In this document: piece by piece, positions 37,201-50,113 of the stretch
Position numbering within the stretch: position 1 is the first letter of the stretch
How the letters are laid out: each line of letters opens with the position of its first letter
Source: Beroe forskalii
Taxonomy: Eukaryota; Ctenophora; Nuda; Beroida; Beroidae
DNA: 64,000 nt
Assembly (NCBI GenBank): GCA_011033025.1
Contig: WFMF01000151.1
Span: forward strand, 62,001 to 126,000
Direction of reading: 5' to 3'
Made by a program: the position numbers and the translations under genes
The notes under the pieces: model-generated
The model's input: only the letters and a program-made list of their open reading frames with translations
Databases searched by the model: none
What the model was told of the DNA's origin: nothing

Positions 37201-40140
37201 GATCGACCGTCGGGGATTGAAATTCCATGTGATTTTGCCTGAATTCATACAGTCCGACGCCAGGGCCCTCCGCGAGTCTGTCGAATCTAGGCCAGGAGCA
37301 AATAGAAGATTTGGAATTTGGGGCTCGGAGAAGCGAAATTTGTCCGTGGAGACGCCCAAAGCTTTCAATATAAAATTATATGGTTGCCTAATTCAGCTGA
37401 ATCTTTGTGTGGTAGCCAACAAGATTGTGCAGCTCATTTGCATTTCGTTGACTTGTCTTTGCAGACATCCAGCACAGCTCACTGTTCTCTAACAGAGTCT
37501 TCCCTCTCTGACAAGGTTAGCAGGGAGAAATCAACTGTTTTTAGCGCTTTTAGTGCTCGAGGAACTTAAACTTTGAGAGGCCACTTTGAATCTGGTATAC
37601 TTTACTTCTCCTTGCCCCACGACAACACCATCCGTTGCCTTGCTATTTGGTGATATTGAGAAACATAAACTGTGTGTTGAACTTATGATATTGGTCTTGA
37701 GGCCACTTTCATCAATATTTCTGTCTTAAGAGAAAATTCTGAACCCATTTTACTTGCACTTTGGATCGAGATTATCCTTTTCGCTGCCAGATTTCCAGAA
37801 GGCATTGTTGGAGAAAGTAAATCATGAAGCAACACAAAATGCCTGTCAGATAACCAAAAACCCTGCCTGTCGTTTATGATGGATTATGGAAGGAACATTT
37901 GTAGACTTAAACTGTGAAATTTTTCGGCACCGCTATAGTCAAATTGACTCTTCTTATAGAGGAAAATTCTTCACAAATTTATCTGGGAACATTTTGAGAA
38001 TCCTCAGTAATTGTATCCAGTATTCAGATTGTATGCAGCGTTCCATTCTTTGCCCCCCAATATTACCTTCACTCGGAACATTCACTTGTATTCACGAGGC
38101 ATCAGCATTTTGATGAAATACCCAAATGAGAGTTGACTCCGAAATAGAAGATGACAAAACACATTTGTCTATTTTCTTTCGGCATATACTCAGTAGGTAT
38201 CTGGTTGATCGGAAACCGTCTGTACGTTGGGCCTGATATATCAGCATTTTCATTTTTCTCAGACAAGATTCGAATGTAAACGCTTGCGGAGGGGAGAAGA
38301 GTTGGTACTCAGAAGGTTGTATGTGATCCTGGGCACCTGATGCCGCCGGCCCGTGTTTATACACCCCTAGCAGCGTGTTTAGGTGTGGAGGGAAATAGGT
38401 GGCAGTAAGTAGCTGTTATGTGTTGCCAATGACATGTCTACACGTTGTTTTAGAGCCCTCTCTCCGAAGGTAGTAGAATATATACGGGATTACGACATCA
38501 ACTCACCATTCTAATTCATGATAATGACGTCATTCCTGGGAAGCTCCTGGGAGTTATCGTGAGGGGGTTATACAGGGGGACTACTGACATGGGGTATGTG
38601 TATGCCATAAATCACGTAATGGGGATATTATTGCCAACACGACATTTAAAGAACATAGTGGGAATGCTAAAACATGACCCAGTAGGAATGTTAGGACCAC
38701 GTGTGTCGATCACGTGACATGAAAAACAATGGAGGTGCAGTATATATTGAGCTGTCTACTCATGGAGCTATAGCGAATGATCGTATCGTACATATGCGGG
38801 CACTTGTTTAGGGATACATGTGGCTGTGGAGAAAAAGTAAAAAGTTGGAAATTCAGATGATGAATGACAAGAAAATCTTAATCAATGGGAGATTGTAATG
38901 CAAAGCAAGCTAAACTTTTAAAAGCTTAAAAAGTGAAAGATAACCAAAAGAACATCTCTAACATGGCCAAGGGAACACCTCTTACTCTTCTCTTTATCTG
39001 TGAGCACCTTGATGTCTCAGTACCCTCAAAGAGCTTCTCTTTTCCCACGCCCTTGTGTTGGATCATTATCCTGAACAACCAACCTCCCCCCTTTGGTATT
39101 GTAACCTATCTTCTGAGTACTGGGTACAACCTGTACTGGACTATTCCCAGACTTGGCTCCAGGCTCTGCCCGTCGTGTGCGGTTAGTAAGCAGGCCTGGC
39201 TGACTTCATTATCATGTCTTAAAATGTTGATTTGTTGACATCAAATCTCCTGGTATTCTTGACCGACCCGTATGTGGTATTTGCCGCTCACGTTCCGTGG
39301 AAGTTGGTTGGAATTCCGGCCGTTTTCGGGGTCTAGGTATATAGTACGGGGAACCAATTAATAGTCTCAACCACTACCCGCCCTAAGTGATTGGACCGGC
39401 TAAATTCCGCTAAACGTGATTGGTATTTCAGATTTTAATGCCTCCAGGTTGGGCCTACTTGGAGTAAGTGTGACGCGCGCAGCTAATTTTCTGTGTTTAC
39501 TGGTGGATTATTTAATCCAGAAGATCTGTCTCTAAACCAAGTAAGCAACTAGAGATGTGCTCTGGCAGAGCTCCTTTGTAACATTCTGTGGGGTAGGTTC
39601 GCTACAGTAGCGAACTAACAAAGTCCCTGGAGTAACTTTTAGACTAGTTCAGATTCAAACCCTCAGACTTTTGAATTTAGACTTCTGAAATCAGACGCTT
39701 AGGCGATTGAATAATGACATTTAGTGGCTGACATGCTGGGGCTCGTGGGCTGCTCAGCTCCTGCCTCCCAAGTGATACACCACCAAGAGAGCTGTTTGAT
39801 GTTTACTCTTCCTCAAGAACCCTCTCTTCCTCAAAGCATCCTCTCTCACTCCCACTAACCGTTTTGTATCATGTTGAGAAGGCCTTAGTGCAGTGGTGAA
39901 GGCATCACCACCTTATCATTAAACCGCCGGCATCATAAGTAGTTGGTAGAAATAGTTTGCATCCTAACTCTTTATAACTCCTTACAACGCTATAATATAT
40001 TCTCATCTCTCTATATAATAACTTGTCCTTTTCTCTCTTTTCTCCATCCCAGAGAGAGAGTGATTACTAAGTATCAATTATGTAATTAACGTGACAGATC
40101 TCAAGTATAGTTTTTACAGTGTGTTTACCGAACACATAAT
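34240..40140. other. Noncoding stretch with GC-richer patches
   Basis: No family is recognised. GC-richer patches at 35,280-35,650 and 36,990-37,400 stay open on both strands. The longest frame there is 194 codons on the minus strand at 36,784-37,368, with no visible domain, no signal peptide and no clear splice partners. A pair of CACGTG sites lies at 38,698 and 38,711. Confidence 0.35.
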
Positions 40141-40300
40141 ATCAGCATCGTGGGCACGCATAACATGATACGGTATGAGATCCACGTGGCATGTAGCAGC
40201 AGCTATATCGGCTAGGAAAAGTAATATATTTATATTTGGTCCGAGGAAAGCTGACGTCATTATCAGAGTTTAGAATAATTAATTGATGACGTGACAAACT

Positions 40301-40478
40301 GAAAATATTTCCCGCGCGCGCGGTAGATATATCCCGGACACATGATCTTGAGGCCCAAGCTTTCACAGCTCTCGCTGATGACCGGCACTCTAATTGCGCC
40401 CTAAATCAGGTATACTGGTCTATTATTTGATCAATTATATGGAGCTGAAAACTTATCCCGCGCGGTAGGTAGATCCCT
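40301..40478. repeat. Duplicated CCCGCGCG / GGTAGAT element
   Basis: TTTCCCGCGCGCGCGGTAGAT at 40,309-40,329 and ATCCCGCGCGGTAGGTAGAT at 40,455-40,474 are diverged copies 145 bp apart. Both are preceded by an A-rich GCTGAAAA / ACTGAAAA word. A full CRE (TGACGTCA) occurs at about 40,252. Confidence 0.5.
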
Positions 40479-41804
40479 AGATTTCCAGGTTTTAATAGAG
40501 GCATAATAACGTAATTGATTTCTCACTCTCATTAGTACACGTCCACAATGACCTACTAGTGGTTTTGTCTACGTATAACCGTTGTTGGGGTAATAATCGG
40601 TTTATATGCTTTTATGATCCTTCTTTCCGATTCAGCTTGTAATCCGAGTTTAAGATTTTAAAAAATCTCTCTACTTTCACACGAAGTTGATATCCATTCT
40701 TCCATTCAAAGTGATAATTGAGTCTAGTGATAAGTGAATGTCCAAAGTATTCTCACTTCAATCGAGTAAGTTTTAAAACGAAAATTAGAGTTAGATTAAT
40801 AGCTGATTTAACCTAATAACTTATTGGACCGAGCATACCTATTCAATATTCACCACCAATTATTAGTATCCTGAAAAGTCCTTTTGAAAATCCCAAGGAA
40901 CAGGCTGACCACCTGGCCGTATATTTTTCCTGCAATTAAAATTTTTATTGTTTTTTCAATTTTCATTAAAAAATTTCACTGTTTTTTACTTTCCAGCCAA
41001 GAAGTTACTTCGAATTTGCAAAATTTGATATTCTTCATCCAATTCCATGTTTATTCCAAAAAAATATCTTTATGTTCCTATCCGATGTTTTAATTGGAGA
41101 AGTTTGACTCTGGGCGATCTAGTTTAATTTAACAAAACTTACCTATCAGCCGACAGGTACCGTTTTGAGCTTATCTGAATGATGTAAAATTGTCACTATA
41201 TTGATCATTTCAAGAGATGCCCGTTGGCTACTGCTCGGTTCATTGGTTTAACGCTAAATATCGTTCATACCTTATCAATTTCGAAGAAATGAACGTCTTT
41301 GAACTAATGCCAATACTAATCAGCCGAAATAACAGATGACTTGAACAAAAGCAAACTGATAAGCAAAATGCTAAACGAATTCACAGGACCAATTCAAACA
41401 TTAAGCACCTTGAGAACCGCGAAATGATGATTGATCTGGTCTGAGCACAGTTTAAATTATCTCCAAAGCAATCGTCATGACTTCTACTACTTCGAACTCA
41501 GTGATCGTTAGGCATTTATCAATGAAGAATATTTGTACCGCACTCCACTGGATAATAATACAAGACGTCTAATAATACGGGGATTAGTCCCCTCCTGGTT
41601 TGAGAAATTAGTGAGTATATAATCCCAGTAATACGGTTTGTATGTTTAGTCCCTGTGTAGAACCATTTTACACTGAGCAGTGAGCACCCACCGGAAACTT
41701 GCTGCCTCTTAATCACTTACCCTCTCTCCAAATAATCCACTGCATTAAGTTGAGTGATAGGTTGAAGAGCCAATATACTCATCAGTCACACGGCTACCTA
41801 GAGC

Positions 41805-41930
41805 GAACTAGTGACCGGTACCCACACCTTGTACTCAGAAACACCACTAGTGACACTCCCAGTACTACTGACACACCCTCAACTAGTGATGTACCCTGTT
41901 GTACTAGTGACCACTCCCCCTATATACCTC
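41805..41930. repeat. Irregular ACTAGTGAC repeats
   Basis: ACTAGTGAC or a close variant (ACTACTGAC, ACTAGTGAT) occurs five times in about 120 bp, with C- and A-rich spacers of variable length. Not coding as far as can be seen. Confidence 0.5.
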
Positions 41931-42017
41931 CCCTCTCTCCCCCCTGCCCCATCATATGCCCCCTCCCTCTCCACATACCCTCATATGTCAATGCCCCCAC
42001 GACGCACGTCATGACCT

Positions 42018-42062
42018 GTTGCCAATGGTTACCTCCTGTCATGATCTGTTGCCAATGGCAAC
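42018..42062. promoter_or_regulatory. Tandem RFX X-boxes
   Basis: GTTGCCAATGGTTAC (42018-42032) and GTTGCCAATGGCAAC (42048-42062) lie in two copies of a 30-bp repeat. The second is a perfect GTTGCC/GGCAAC palindrome with a 3-base spacer, matching the RFX consensus GTNRCC(N0-3)RGYAAC. The first has one deviation. CCAAT also falls inside each. No ciliary gene was found next to them. Confidence 0.5.
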
Positions 42063-42279
42063 TGCCGGCGACGCTCGTCTGAGGGCTCTGGTGGTGCCGG
42101 TGTGTCTGGCAGCGTCATGTGCGCCCCGAGGCAGGGGGCCAAGTGACAGTGGGGAGGCTCCATTAGCCATTGTGAGGCACCTGTCAGGAGGTGTTCCAGC
42201 GGAGTTGGAGAGGGAGAACACACACAATGGAAACAGCTAAACGCAGCACTCTCTCCACACCGCTTAGTTTTCAAAACAC

Positions 42280-45170
42280 TATTTCGAGTGACATGTCCCT
42301 CACCATCCGCCTTAAGTCCTTCGTTTAGAGATTGCTTGTCTTTGTCCTATTCTTCCCGGGGTAAGTAGCATATAATATAAGCGGTGAACACGTCTTACAA
42401 CTCTTTATCCCCTACTTATATATTTATTATATTGTCAATGCCGTTTTAATTTTTTAGTTGTGGCGTAAACTTTTTGGTTGAAGGACCGAGTACGATTTTG
42501 TTTTCAAGGTAAATAACAATTTCATCTTTTTGATATTTTAATTTATCTCATATAGATTGATTTAGGGCAAGTAACAATTTTTTGCCCAGTCCTTTGGTTG
42601 GTGCAAGCTAATGTGGGAAAGTTCTTGTTTCGTCGGAAGCTTTGAACTGGCATATGCCAGCAGTCTTCAGTCATCATTTAGCTTCTCATCTTCAGTAATT
42701 TGGCAGATCTATCAGTAGTCTCATTAAGGGCCTTTTACTCATCCATATCAACGGGTAATAGTCTGGGGCATTCCAACTTGGTTATCTTAAGCCATTTCAA
42801 CTCATCCATGTAAAAACTCATCCATTTGGGCCAATTATCTCTTCCATAATTTCTAGTCTGTGACTTCGTATGCATAGCATAGTCCCAACTCCCAAGGACA
42901 AATTTCTGAGTGAGTTGCAGTGAGCAGTCATCATTTGAAGACAGAACTGAGTCAATGGTCATCATTAATATTAAGTACATAATCACTTATTAAAGCAGTG
43001 ATATGTGAAAATTGATGTGCTTGAGGATTAGTTTAGGAGTTTAGGAGTTTAGGATTGGCTGACGGATTGGTGAACATGGTGAGAGCCTGTGATTATGGTC
43101 TTTGAGTAACTTGCACCAATTGCATCATACTATGTGTAGTGGAAATCCTGCTCCTTCGGAACAGGATTTCTTGACTGGGAAGACTGGCTGGATCTCACTG
43201 ACGAACTCAGTGAATGTCCTTGCTGAACGGCATGTTAGACAAGGAACCGAAGGTGGTCGAGGTATTCCGCTCAGATCGAACTATTGTGGCAACTGTTACT
43301 TTTTACAAATTGTGTTTCTTGCCACAAACCCAAACTTAAAGATCCGTCCCCTCTGTCCTCCCTCAGTATAGTATGTGACATCAGCTGTAGTTGTGTGGCT
43401 CAAGTAGCTACTGCCGAATGTTTACTCCTAATTATTATTGTAGTTCATATATTATTGTGCATATATAATCGAACAATGAATTTTTCATCAACATGATTGG
43501 CTTAGATCTGTGCAATTAGCACAATGTTTAGTTCACAAAATAATTTGTGAGCTGAGTACTGCGTATAATATTAGATAATGGCTTGTGTGGTATAGACTTT
43601 ACATCTTCGAGAAGGTCCGTGTGTCCATTAATTAAACCAATACCATTGTTATCTGAAAACAATAATAATATTGTGTTTATTCACAACAGCTTCATATTAA
43701 AGTACTTAACTTTTGCCATATTTGGACTAAAGACACCCTCTTGATTGATAATTTAAGTAACTCACAATCCCTAGAAGCAACGTAAGGTGGAAAACACTTC
43801 TTTTTCTATTGATAAACAAAACAGTAACTGTTAGAATTCAGTACAAATCTTTAATAGGAATAAGATGGCAACACATCTATAGAATTTCTTCTGACTCAAA
43901 ATCTGACCACAATCTACTCATTACCTAACTAACTACTAACAGTGGCCCTTTCAAAGGTCCAACCAGCCTCAAATTTCTGAAATTTAATAAACCCGAGGAT
44001 AGGGGATCAAGCATCAGGGGTTTAGGTAAGAAATCAGTCGGATGAGAGGTGATAGAGTATACGAAATCAATTATCAGCATTTTCATCTGCTGTTACCTTG
44101 GAGAGCTGCAGCTTGAGGGGGTTAATAATGAATCGCTTCTCTCTTAGAGGAAACCTACTTGTATCAGTATCATTTTTCATCATGGGAGACATCCCTGAAT
44201 TTATCATCAGATCCTCTATCACCATACCAATTCCTACTTTCCTCCCAATCACCTAGTCTACCTGAGTTAGCAACTACCTAATTTAGGTAGCACCTACCTA
44301 GGTAGCTACCTTATCAGTCATACTCGCCTGCTCACATGTACCTACTAAGTTGGAACATGACCTGGAAATATCCTCCTCTTTTCTCACCTGACTCTTTCAT
44401 CATGCTCACACTAATAGAGAAATAGCGGCAAATAATACTTACCAATTATCTCGAGGAAGTACTTTACTGATCTATACATAACCATATTCGGCAGAAGAGG
44501 ATGATAATATCGGAGTATTTTGTATAAATTTCCGTCATAAAAACCTCTCCTCCTCCCTGTATGTTTTCTCTCCGGATACATCTCTTCCCCGATCGGCTGG
44601 TAGGATTGCCCACCTCATTGCCCCACATGGTATTTGCTGGTAGTGTCCGGCTCTTGGCACATGCCGAGACCTGCCTCTGCTGCTGTCCTCCTCCTACTCT
44701 CCTACAGTAGAGCTGCCGTATATCTGGCTGCTGCTCTATTGTGCGATATACCAATAGTGTGTGTTCTATACTATATTCCATATAGAGGTGGATATATTTC
44801 CTGTAATTAGTTCGTATAAAAGTTGTCATGGTTGGAAATGTGGTTACTAACCCAGAAGAAGGAGAAGAAATAAATTGTATCCCGCGGAGGAGGAGGCTAG
44901 ATTCCCGATGATTGCGTAGTATTATATATATATATTGTAAAGGTGGTAAGGTACTTACTCTAGAGCTATAGAGAGAGTGTGGATATATATTGTTGTTGTG
45001 GTTATTTGTTCTCCTATTATGATTATTAGTGAATTACAAGGCCTCCCTCCCCCCGCTCCAAGCAGCAGTACGAGAGTATACACAGTGGAATGATGCGATA
45101 ATGTCCCGTTATCGGGCGCAGCATCTTGATTGTTTGGTCATTAAAAACATTGTGATTATTGGAAGCAGAG
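42280..45170. other. Noncoding stretch
   Basis: No gene recognised. Contains three GTTTAGGA-type units near 43,030 and a nested palindrome at about 44,275-44,315 (CTACCTAATTTAGGTAG, then CTACCTAGGTAG). Confidence 0.35.
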
Positions 45171-45185
45171 TCAGATGGAAGGGGT

Positions 45186-45638
45186 CACGTGAGGGTCACG
45201 TGACTGCAGCTCACGTTGCGAGGGTGCATGAGGTTCGCATAGCTCGCGTGCCTGCTATCTAATGAGTAGCTGTTTCAGTCTAAACGAGGACTGAGATTAC
45301 CCTGCTTTCTCCGATGCCATTGGCTCGCGCACGCAACGTGACCGCTCCCCGGGCTTCACATTGGCTGGTTGTTTATCGGGGTAATAGCGAATGGGGTGGC
45401 GGTATTGGTGATACTATCGCACGTTGTAGCCCCCCGCTGCATATATACAAACCCTCCTGGAGGAGTTCCTAATTCCCATTTTACACACACCTTCGTTTTG
45501 TTTACGTTTCTTCGACTTCCTCCTTTTTATCTTCTCCCACTTTATACTGCAATTGGTTTCGGTAGATTGTGTTCGGTATATTGATACACGCTGCTCGTCT
45601 GCTTCTACCACCGCCCACCACTTCCACAATGATAAAAG
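45186..45638 (+). promoter_or_regulatory. Candidate promoter, 5' UTR and 10-base coding start
   Basis: Two CACGTG sites (45186, 45197) are followed by two inverted CCAAT boxes (ATTGG at 45319 and 45360), a TATATA at 45442 and a pyrimidine-rich leader. An ATG at 45629 reads three codons and one base before a strong donor, AAAG|GTACGT. The order E-box, CCAAT, TATA, leader, ATG is what a real 5' end looks like. It points towards the PRDM gene 15 kb away, but the first PRDM exon seen cannot be joined directly (phase 1 to phase 0). Confidence 0.35.
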
Positions 45639-46249
45639 GTACGTCTAGCAGAGCAACCATACAGTCTTAAGATGATTCTTTTTAATTGTAATTCAGTAAT
45701 TCCCATTCTATTCTCCCCTGCGCTTTTCTTGTCGTTGTAGTACGGACTATACATTTTCCTGTACACAATACACAATTATTAGTGGACGACTGCAGGAGGA
45801 CACATGATGTCTTGATCATCATGCGATACATCCTGAAAAATCAACTAGGGATGTGGCTGTCAAATTGCCTTCTTCCGAAGAGAGTTCCACTGTTGCTTTT
45901 GAGGCAGGTCACTCATCCATTCCATTGTGGTGGTTCCCTAATTCGGCAGTAAACCCGGTTAATCTTAATTTAATAGAATTAAGTGAATCCCACGGGACTT
46001 GTGAGTTGCGTATAGGTTTGATTTTACTCTGATATATTTCTAGTACGTTATGATGAGGCTGATGCGATGTTATATACTGCAGAGAGTGTATTGAAGCTGC
46101 ATTGTAGTGTGTGTTAGTGGCTAATGAGTTTGCCCTCCTCCGAGTGATAGACATCCTGTCGTGTCCTGACTCCAAAGCCTCTTCTCTCCGTGTGCAGAGG
46201 CCTCCAGACATTTTACTGCCGCATTAGTGTGTCAGGGCACCTTTACTGA

Positions 46250-47400
46250 CATTAGTGCCATTAGCTCGGACATTAGTACAGGAACGAGGCATTAACCCGA
46301 GCTCATCAGTCAATTGTTTGGTACGAACTACTCTAATCCTCCTTGAGAATACACCTCCTCCTCCTCCTCCTACTCCTCCTTACACCCAGACATTTGGTAC
46401 GGACATTCAACTTTCCAAGCAACTCAGAACAAAAACATCTCCCGGACTTCCTTTTCACACAGGAGGGCCATATTGAGATCATTGAGTAAGTATTATGTTT
46501 ATTATTCATTCTAAACGGGCATATCTCCTCCCAGACGTCACACGAGTATTATGATCCAAGTAGACTTCTAACAATTATTCATGGGAAACAATAGCGATAC
46601 GTGTCGTTACGAGTGTCAGGCTATGGTATGAACATAATAGAATAATTATTATGCTCATAGAGACAATGTCAATAACAGATGATCTGTATAAACGTGTTTT
46701 ATAGTATCGACATATAATACACAATGGTTAAGGGAAATATATGTTTGTAGCAATTATTCAATTCTCTCAGTGCCTACCTGTTATTGTTTTATACACAGAT
46801 AATAATCTTTTTAGAGAACTTATATTTCAATAGTTACTCTTATTAAGAGCTTCTAAAGGTCATTTACTATTGTCTTTTCCTTTGCCAAATAGGTACTATC
46901 CTGTTTTTAGACTTTTACAAATATGTTTCTGGTTTTCTGAAATCCTGTTCACTAATTTACCGGGTTTTCTTCAGTAATTCTTGTACTCTTTTTAGTTGGA
47001 CTATGGAGCAATGAACTGCAGCCTTTCTGATGATGGGTATGGATGGTGATAGTTTTTATTAATTTGAATTAAACTTCTTATGGTTGTTAAAATCCTTGTT
47101 ATTTTACGTTAATTCTTTTGTCAAAAGGGAGTGTTCTGTGTTTTGTCACTCAAAGTGAAGGAACAGATTGAGATATGCTCCGGTCTTCGAAGGAGTGGTA
47201 TCATTGATAGATGCACAGAATGATCAAACACAATTTGAGCAATGTGATTCAGAGCTACCTTACACAGTTTTACCATGATCATTGCCTCAGTGCCAGCGTT
47301 TGCTCAGGACTGAAATAGTAAAGTAGATCCGGTATCGGTTTGTTCTATCGAGCAGAGCTCATGGGAGAGCTTTAACCCTCTACACACAAAAAGCCTCTCC
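46250..47400. other. Noncoding stretch
   Basis: A CCTCCTCCTCCTCC run at about 46,350-46,380 is the only clear structure. The rest is AT-rich without recognisable exons. Confidence 0.35.
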
Positions 47401-47409
47401 CTCCACACA

Positions 47410-47583
47410 ATGAGCTATGAACTGAGAACTTCCCTTTCTGTACTGAGAGAACATCCCTCTGTGTGCTTGGGCACGGCTGGTTTTGTGGCACCCTGGCTCC
47501 AGATAATGGGCGTGGTAACTGTGTCTGTAATCGGAGGACTTGTGAGCAATGCCAAATACCCTCCGATTGAGATATTACTGTAA
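47410..47583 (+). CDS. Possible 57-residue hydrophobic micropeptide
   Basis: ATG with A at -3 starts a 57-codon frame, MSYELRTSLSVLREHPS followed by a hydrophobic stretch (CLGTAGFVAPWLQIMGVV, TVSVIGGLVS) and NAKYPPIEILL before TAA. The 28-residue apolar part could be one or two membrane segments. No family recognised. A frame this short can easily arise by chance, so the call rests on composition only. Confidence 0.15.
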   Translation: MSYELRTSLSVLREHPSVCLGTAGFVAPWLQIMGVVTVSVIGGLVSNAKYPPIEILL

Positions 47584-48105
47584 TCCGGTGGGTGAAGTTA
47601 CTAATAAGCGCCTTGGTACAAAACCATATCTTTTGTGGTTATAATAGTACTGATGGATCGTTAATATAAGCTCGGACTCAGAGGTCGATTTGTATACCAT
47701 ACAAATAATTACATAAAAACCCGCTCAGGCAACGATCAACAGCACTATTAGGTACTCTCTGATAGTCTAGATCTGTGCAAGCAAACCCTGACTTCCCGCA
47801 CGCTGGAGGCTGGGTATGTTTGTCGGAATTCACGGTACCGCCTTCTCATGTTATCGGTGACGGCTGAAGCCACCAGTAAAGCCACTTTTAGTAGCCACTT
47901 GATATGAAGGAAGTTCGTCAGATATTCGACAAGAAGGCTGGATGTTGGGCATGCTGTCATGTGCAGGATACATTACTGTTTGGGGCTGATCTTAGATCTA
48001 TCTACTGATGCACTCCGTCCATTGAACTGCTTCTTTTGCTTGGAGTTTATATGCTTCCTTCCTTATATCTGTTTAATGCTTTGAGGTTTTGACCTTTGTC
48101 TTTGT

Positions 48106-48118
48106 CACGTGACATTGG
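48106..48118. promoter_or_regulatory. E-box with adjacent inverted CCAAT
   Basis: CACGTGACATTGG: a CACGTG immediately followed by an inverted CCAAT. It is the tightest example of the pairing seen across this window. Confidence 0.35.
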
Positions 48119-48924
48119 TTTAGGATTGGGATGATTGAGAGCTGGGTTTTATCCAGCTTTCTCCGATACTCCCGTAAGTTGGAGCTCCATTATTGATGCC
48201 AATATCTCAAAATATGTGCAAGATCAAAAATGTAATGATGCAGTATCATGAAATATAGGTTGCTGGTACCGTGCCTTTCAGTAAGATTTAATCTTGATTC
48301 AATCACTGAAAATGGGCATTTTGAATCTCATATTTAGAAATGCCCAGTTCCTAGATGTAGATATTCTTCTCACAGTTGGTCAATGGTCATTAAAAAGGTA
48401 ACGAAATTGGCACTAACTCCATTATTAGGCATATTAAAATTGTGCTAAGGAGTCATTATCAAATTAGTAACTCCTGTCACGTCGTCACCCAACATTCCTC
48501 CCACATTGGAAATGATAACAACTCTTCTTACCTTCTTCTCCAAGAAGAAGAAGATAACAACCTCCAGTGTTTTTAGGATAATCCTCCGGGCGGCTTCTTG
48601 ATACTTGAATCATCTAAAACCCTCCTCTTTTCTGATATTATGAGTATAAAGTGTGACAGTTTTTTCAGATAAGGATCAAATGTGTGTGTCGATGTAACCA
48701 GGGAATGCTTGTCGGTGCCTTGCCCCATGTCATCGGCTGATTTAGATACACTGTGCACAGTTGATGAGCAGCTAAGAGTGACGTTATTATCAAGAATTAG
48801 AATGTTAAATTGATGACACATTCGCTACATATGGATGTAAAGTTTCCCATCTCACGTTTTGCAAAGGTGCTGTTGTATCAATATGTACAGAAAACCTGGA
48901 AACACTGCGTCTTCAATGACTGGT

Positions 48925-49006
48925 CACGTGACACAAAACATCACCTTTATTGGTTAATGTCCCAGCTGTGATCGCTCTCATTGGTCAATGTCTCGGCTGT
49001 TTTGCA
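48925..49006 (+). promoter_or_regulatory. E-box plus duplicated inverted CCAAT
   Basis: CACGTG (48925) lies ahead of two ATTGG boxes (48949, 48980) carried by two copies of ATTGGTYAATGTCYCRGCTGT spaced 31 bp apart. It ends just before an ATG at 49007. Confidence 0.4.
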
Positions 49007-49117
49007 ATGGAGTTTTCTACAGATTTTCCACCATCACGATATGTTTTGATCTATGGAATCCTGGGATTACTAATCTTTCAATTAAAACGAATACACCCAT
49101 ATCTCTCACAGTCATGA
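49007..49117 (+). CDS. Possible 36-residue membrane micropeptide
   Basis: ATG (CAATGG context) opens MEFSTDFPPSRYVLIYGILG, then LLIFQLKRIHPYLSQS and TGA. The middle (YVLIYGILGLLIFQL) is apolar, flanked by Arg and Lys-Arg, as in single-pass small membrane proteins. It starts directly after an E-box/CCAAT island. No homologue recognised. The TCTCACAG near its end could instead be an unrelated splice acceptor. Weak. Confidence 0.2.
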   Translation: MEFSTDFPPSRYVLIYGILGLLIFQLKRIHPYLSQS

Positions 49118-49941
49118 GTCTCTTGGGGCTCGTCAAGCAGCGTAGGGCGTGATTTCATTATGTGGCTAGCCATATTTCCTTGTATCCTGAGGTGATTAAA
49201 TGATTAGGGGGCTAAATAAACAAACAACGGCTGTCAATAATCTGTAGGTATTTAGTCTTGGTACTTTGGTACGCCAGACGTAATTTTATTAAATTTCGAT
49301 ATTTTTCGGGATAATTTTAAATTATCAATATATTGAAAAGGGTAAAAAGTAGCCAAAAGTCCATGTTTCATGATGTTTTCAAATGCCTGGCAATAAAATG
49401 TAATTTTGACACCTACATTTAATTCCGGCTCCTCACCGCAATCCGATTAGAGTCAATTACGAGAAAACCCAAGTATCCGCTTTCACATTTCGTTTATTTA
49501 ATTTAACGCAATATTCGTTGTAAAATTAATATGTACACAACTCATTAACATTAATACGAATATTGCATAAAACTGAATATATCTCATTAATGTAAATCTC
49601 CCATGTTAACAAACCAAATCAGCCTAATGGCACTGACCAGTGTAAGCATTACACTGTGTTAATGTTAGCGAGAAGCAAACATTAAACCAGAAACCCGATA
49701 ACACCATGAGTCTGCTAACGAGGGTTCTGGTGATTCCCCCTAGAGGGTACACAAACAACCAGCGACACCATGTCTGACATGTGAGTCTAGAGGCTCCAAC
49801 ACATGCTCACATAGTGCAAACATAGACCCCAATTAGTCCCAATCACACAGTGTTTTAATGGAGTTATTACGGAGCTAACAAGAAACTCTATCGGACCCCA
49901 GTGAGATGATATCGGTACCATGAGCTCTATACTCAATAGTC

Positions 49942-50113
49942 TATAAATATTAGAAGCAGAAGAGACACGCAAGTTAGTTATCAGTTTATATATCAGTTGA
50001 TATATTGTTCTTACAAATCGTTAGAGATATTTCCTGGTTGCTTCATAGATCCTTAGTGTGTTTTGTGTGTCATTGATTCTCTCTGCTGGCTACTATTACT
50101 ACCATGTTGTTCA
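49942..50113 (+). promoter_or_regulatory. TATA promoter candidate with short ATG exon
   Basis: TATAAATA at 49942 is followed 30-40 bases on by an initiator-like TCAGTTT, a leader of about 120 bases, and ATG TTG TTC A at 50104 ending in the consensus donor GTGAGT. It resembles the 45.6 kb site in having only a few codons before a strong donor in the same phase (1). Confidence 0.3.
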
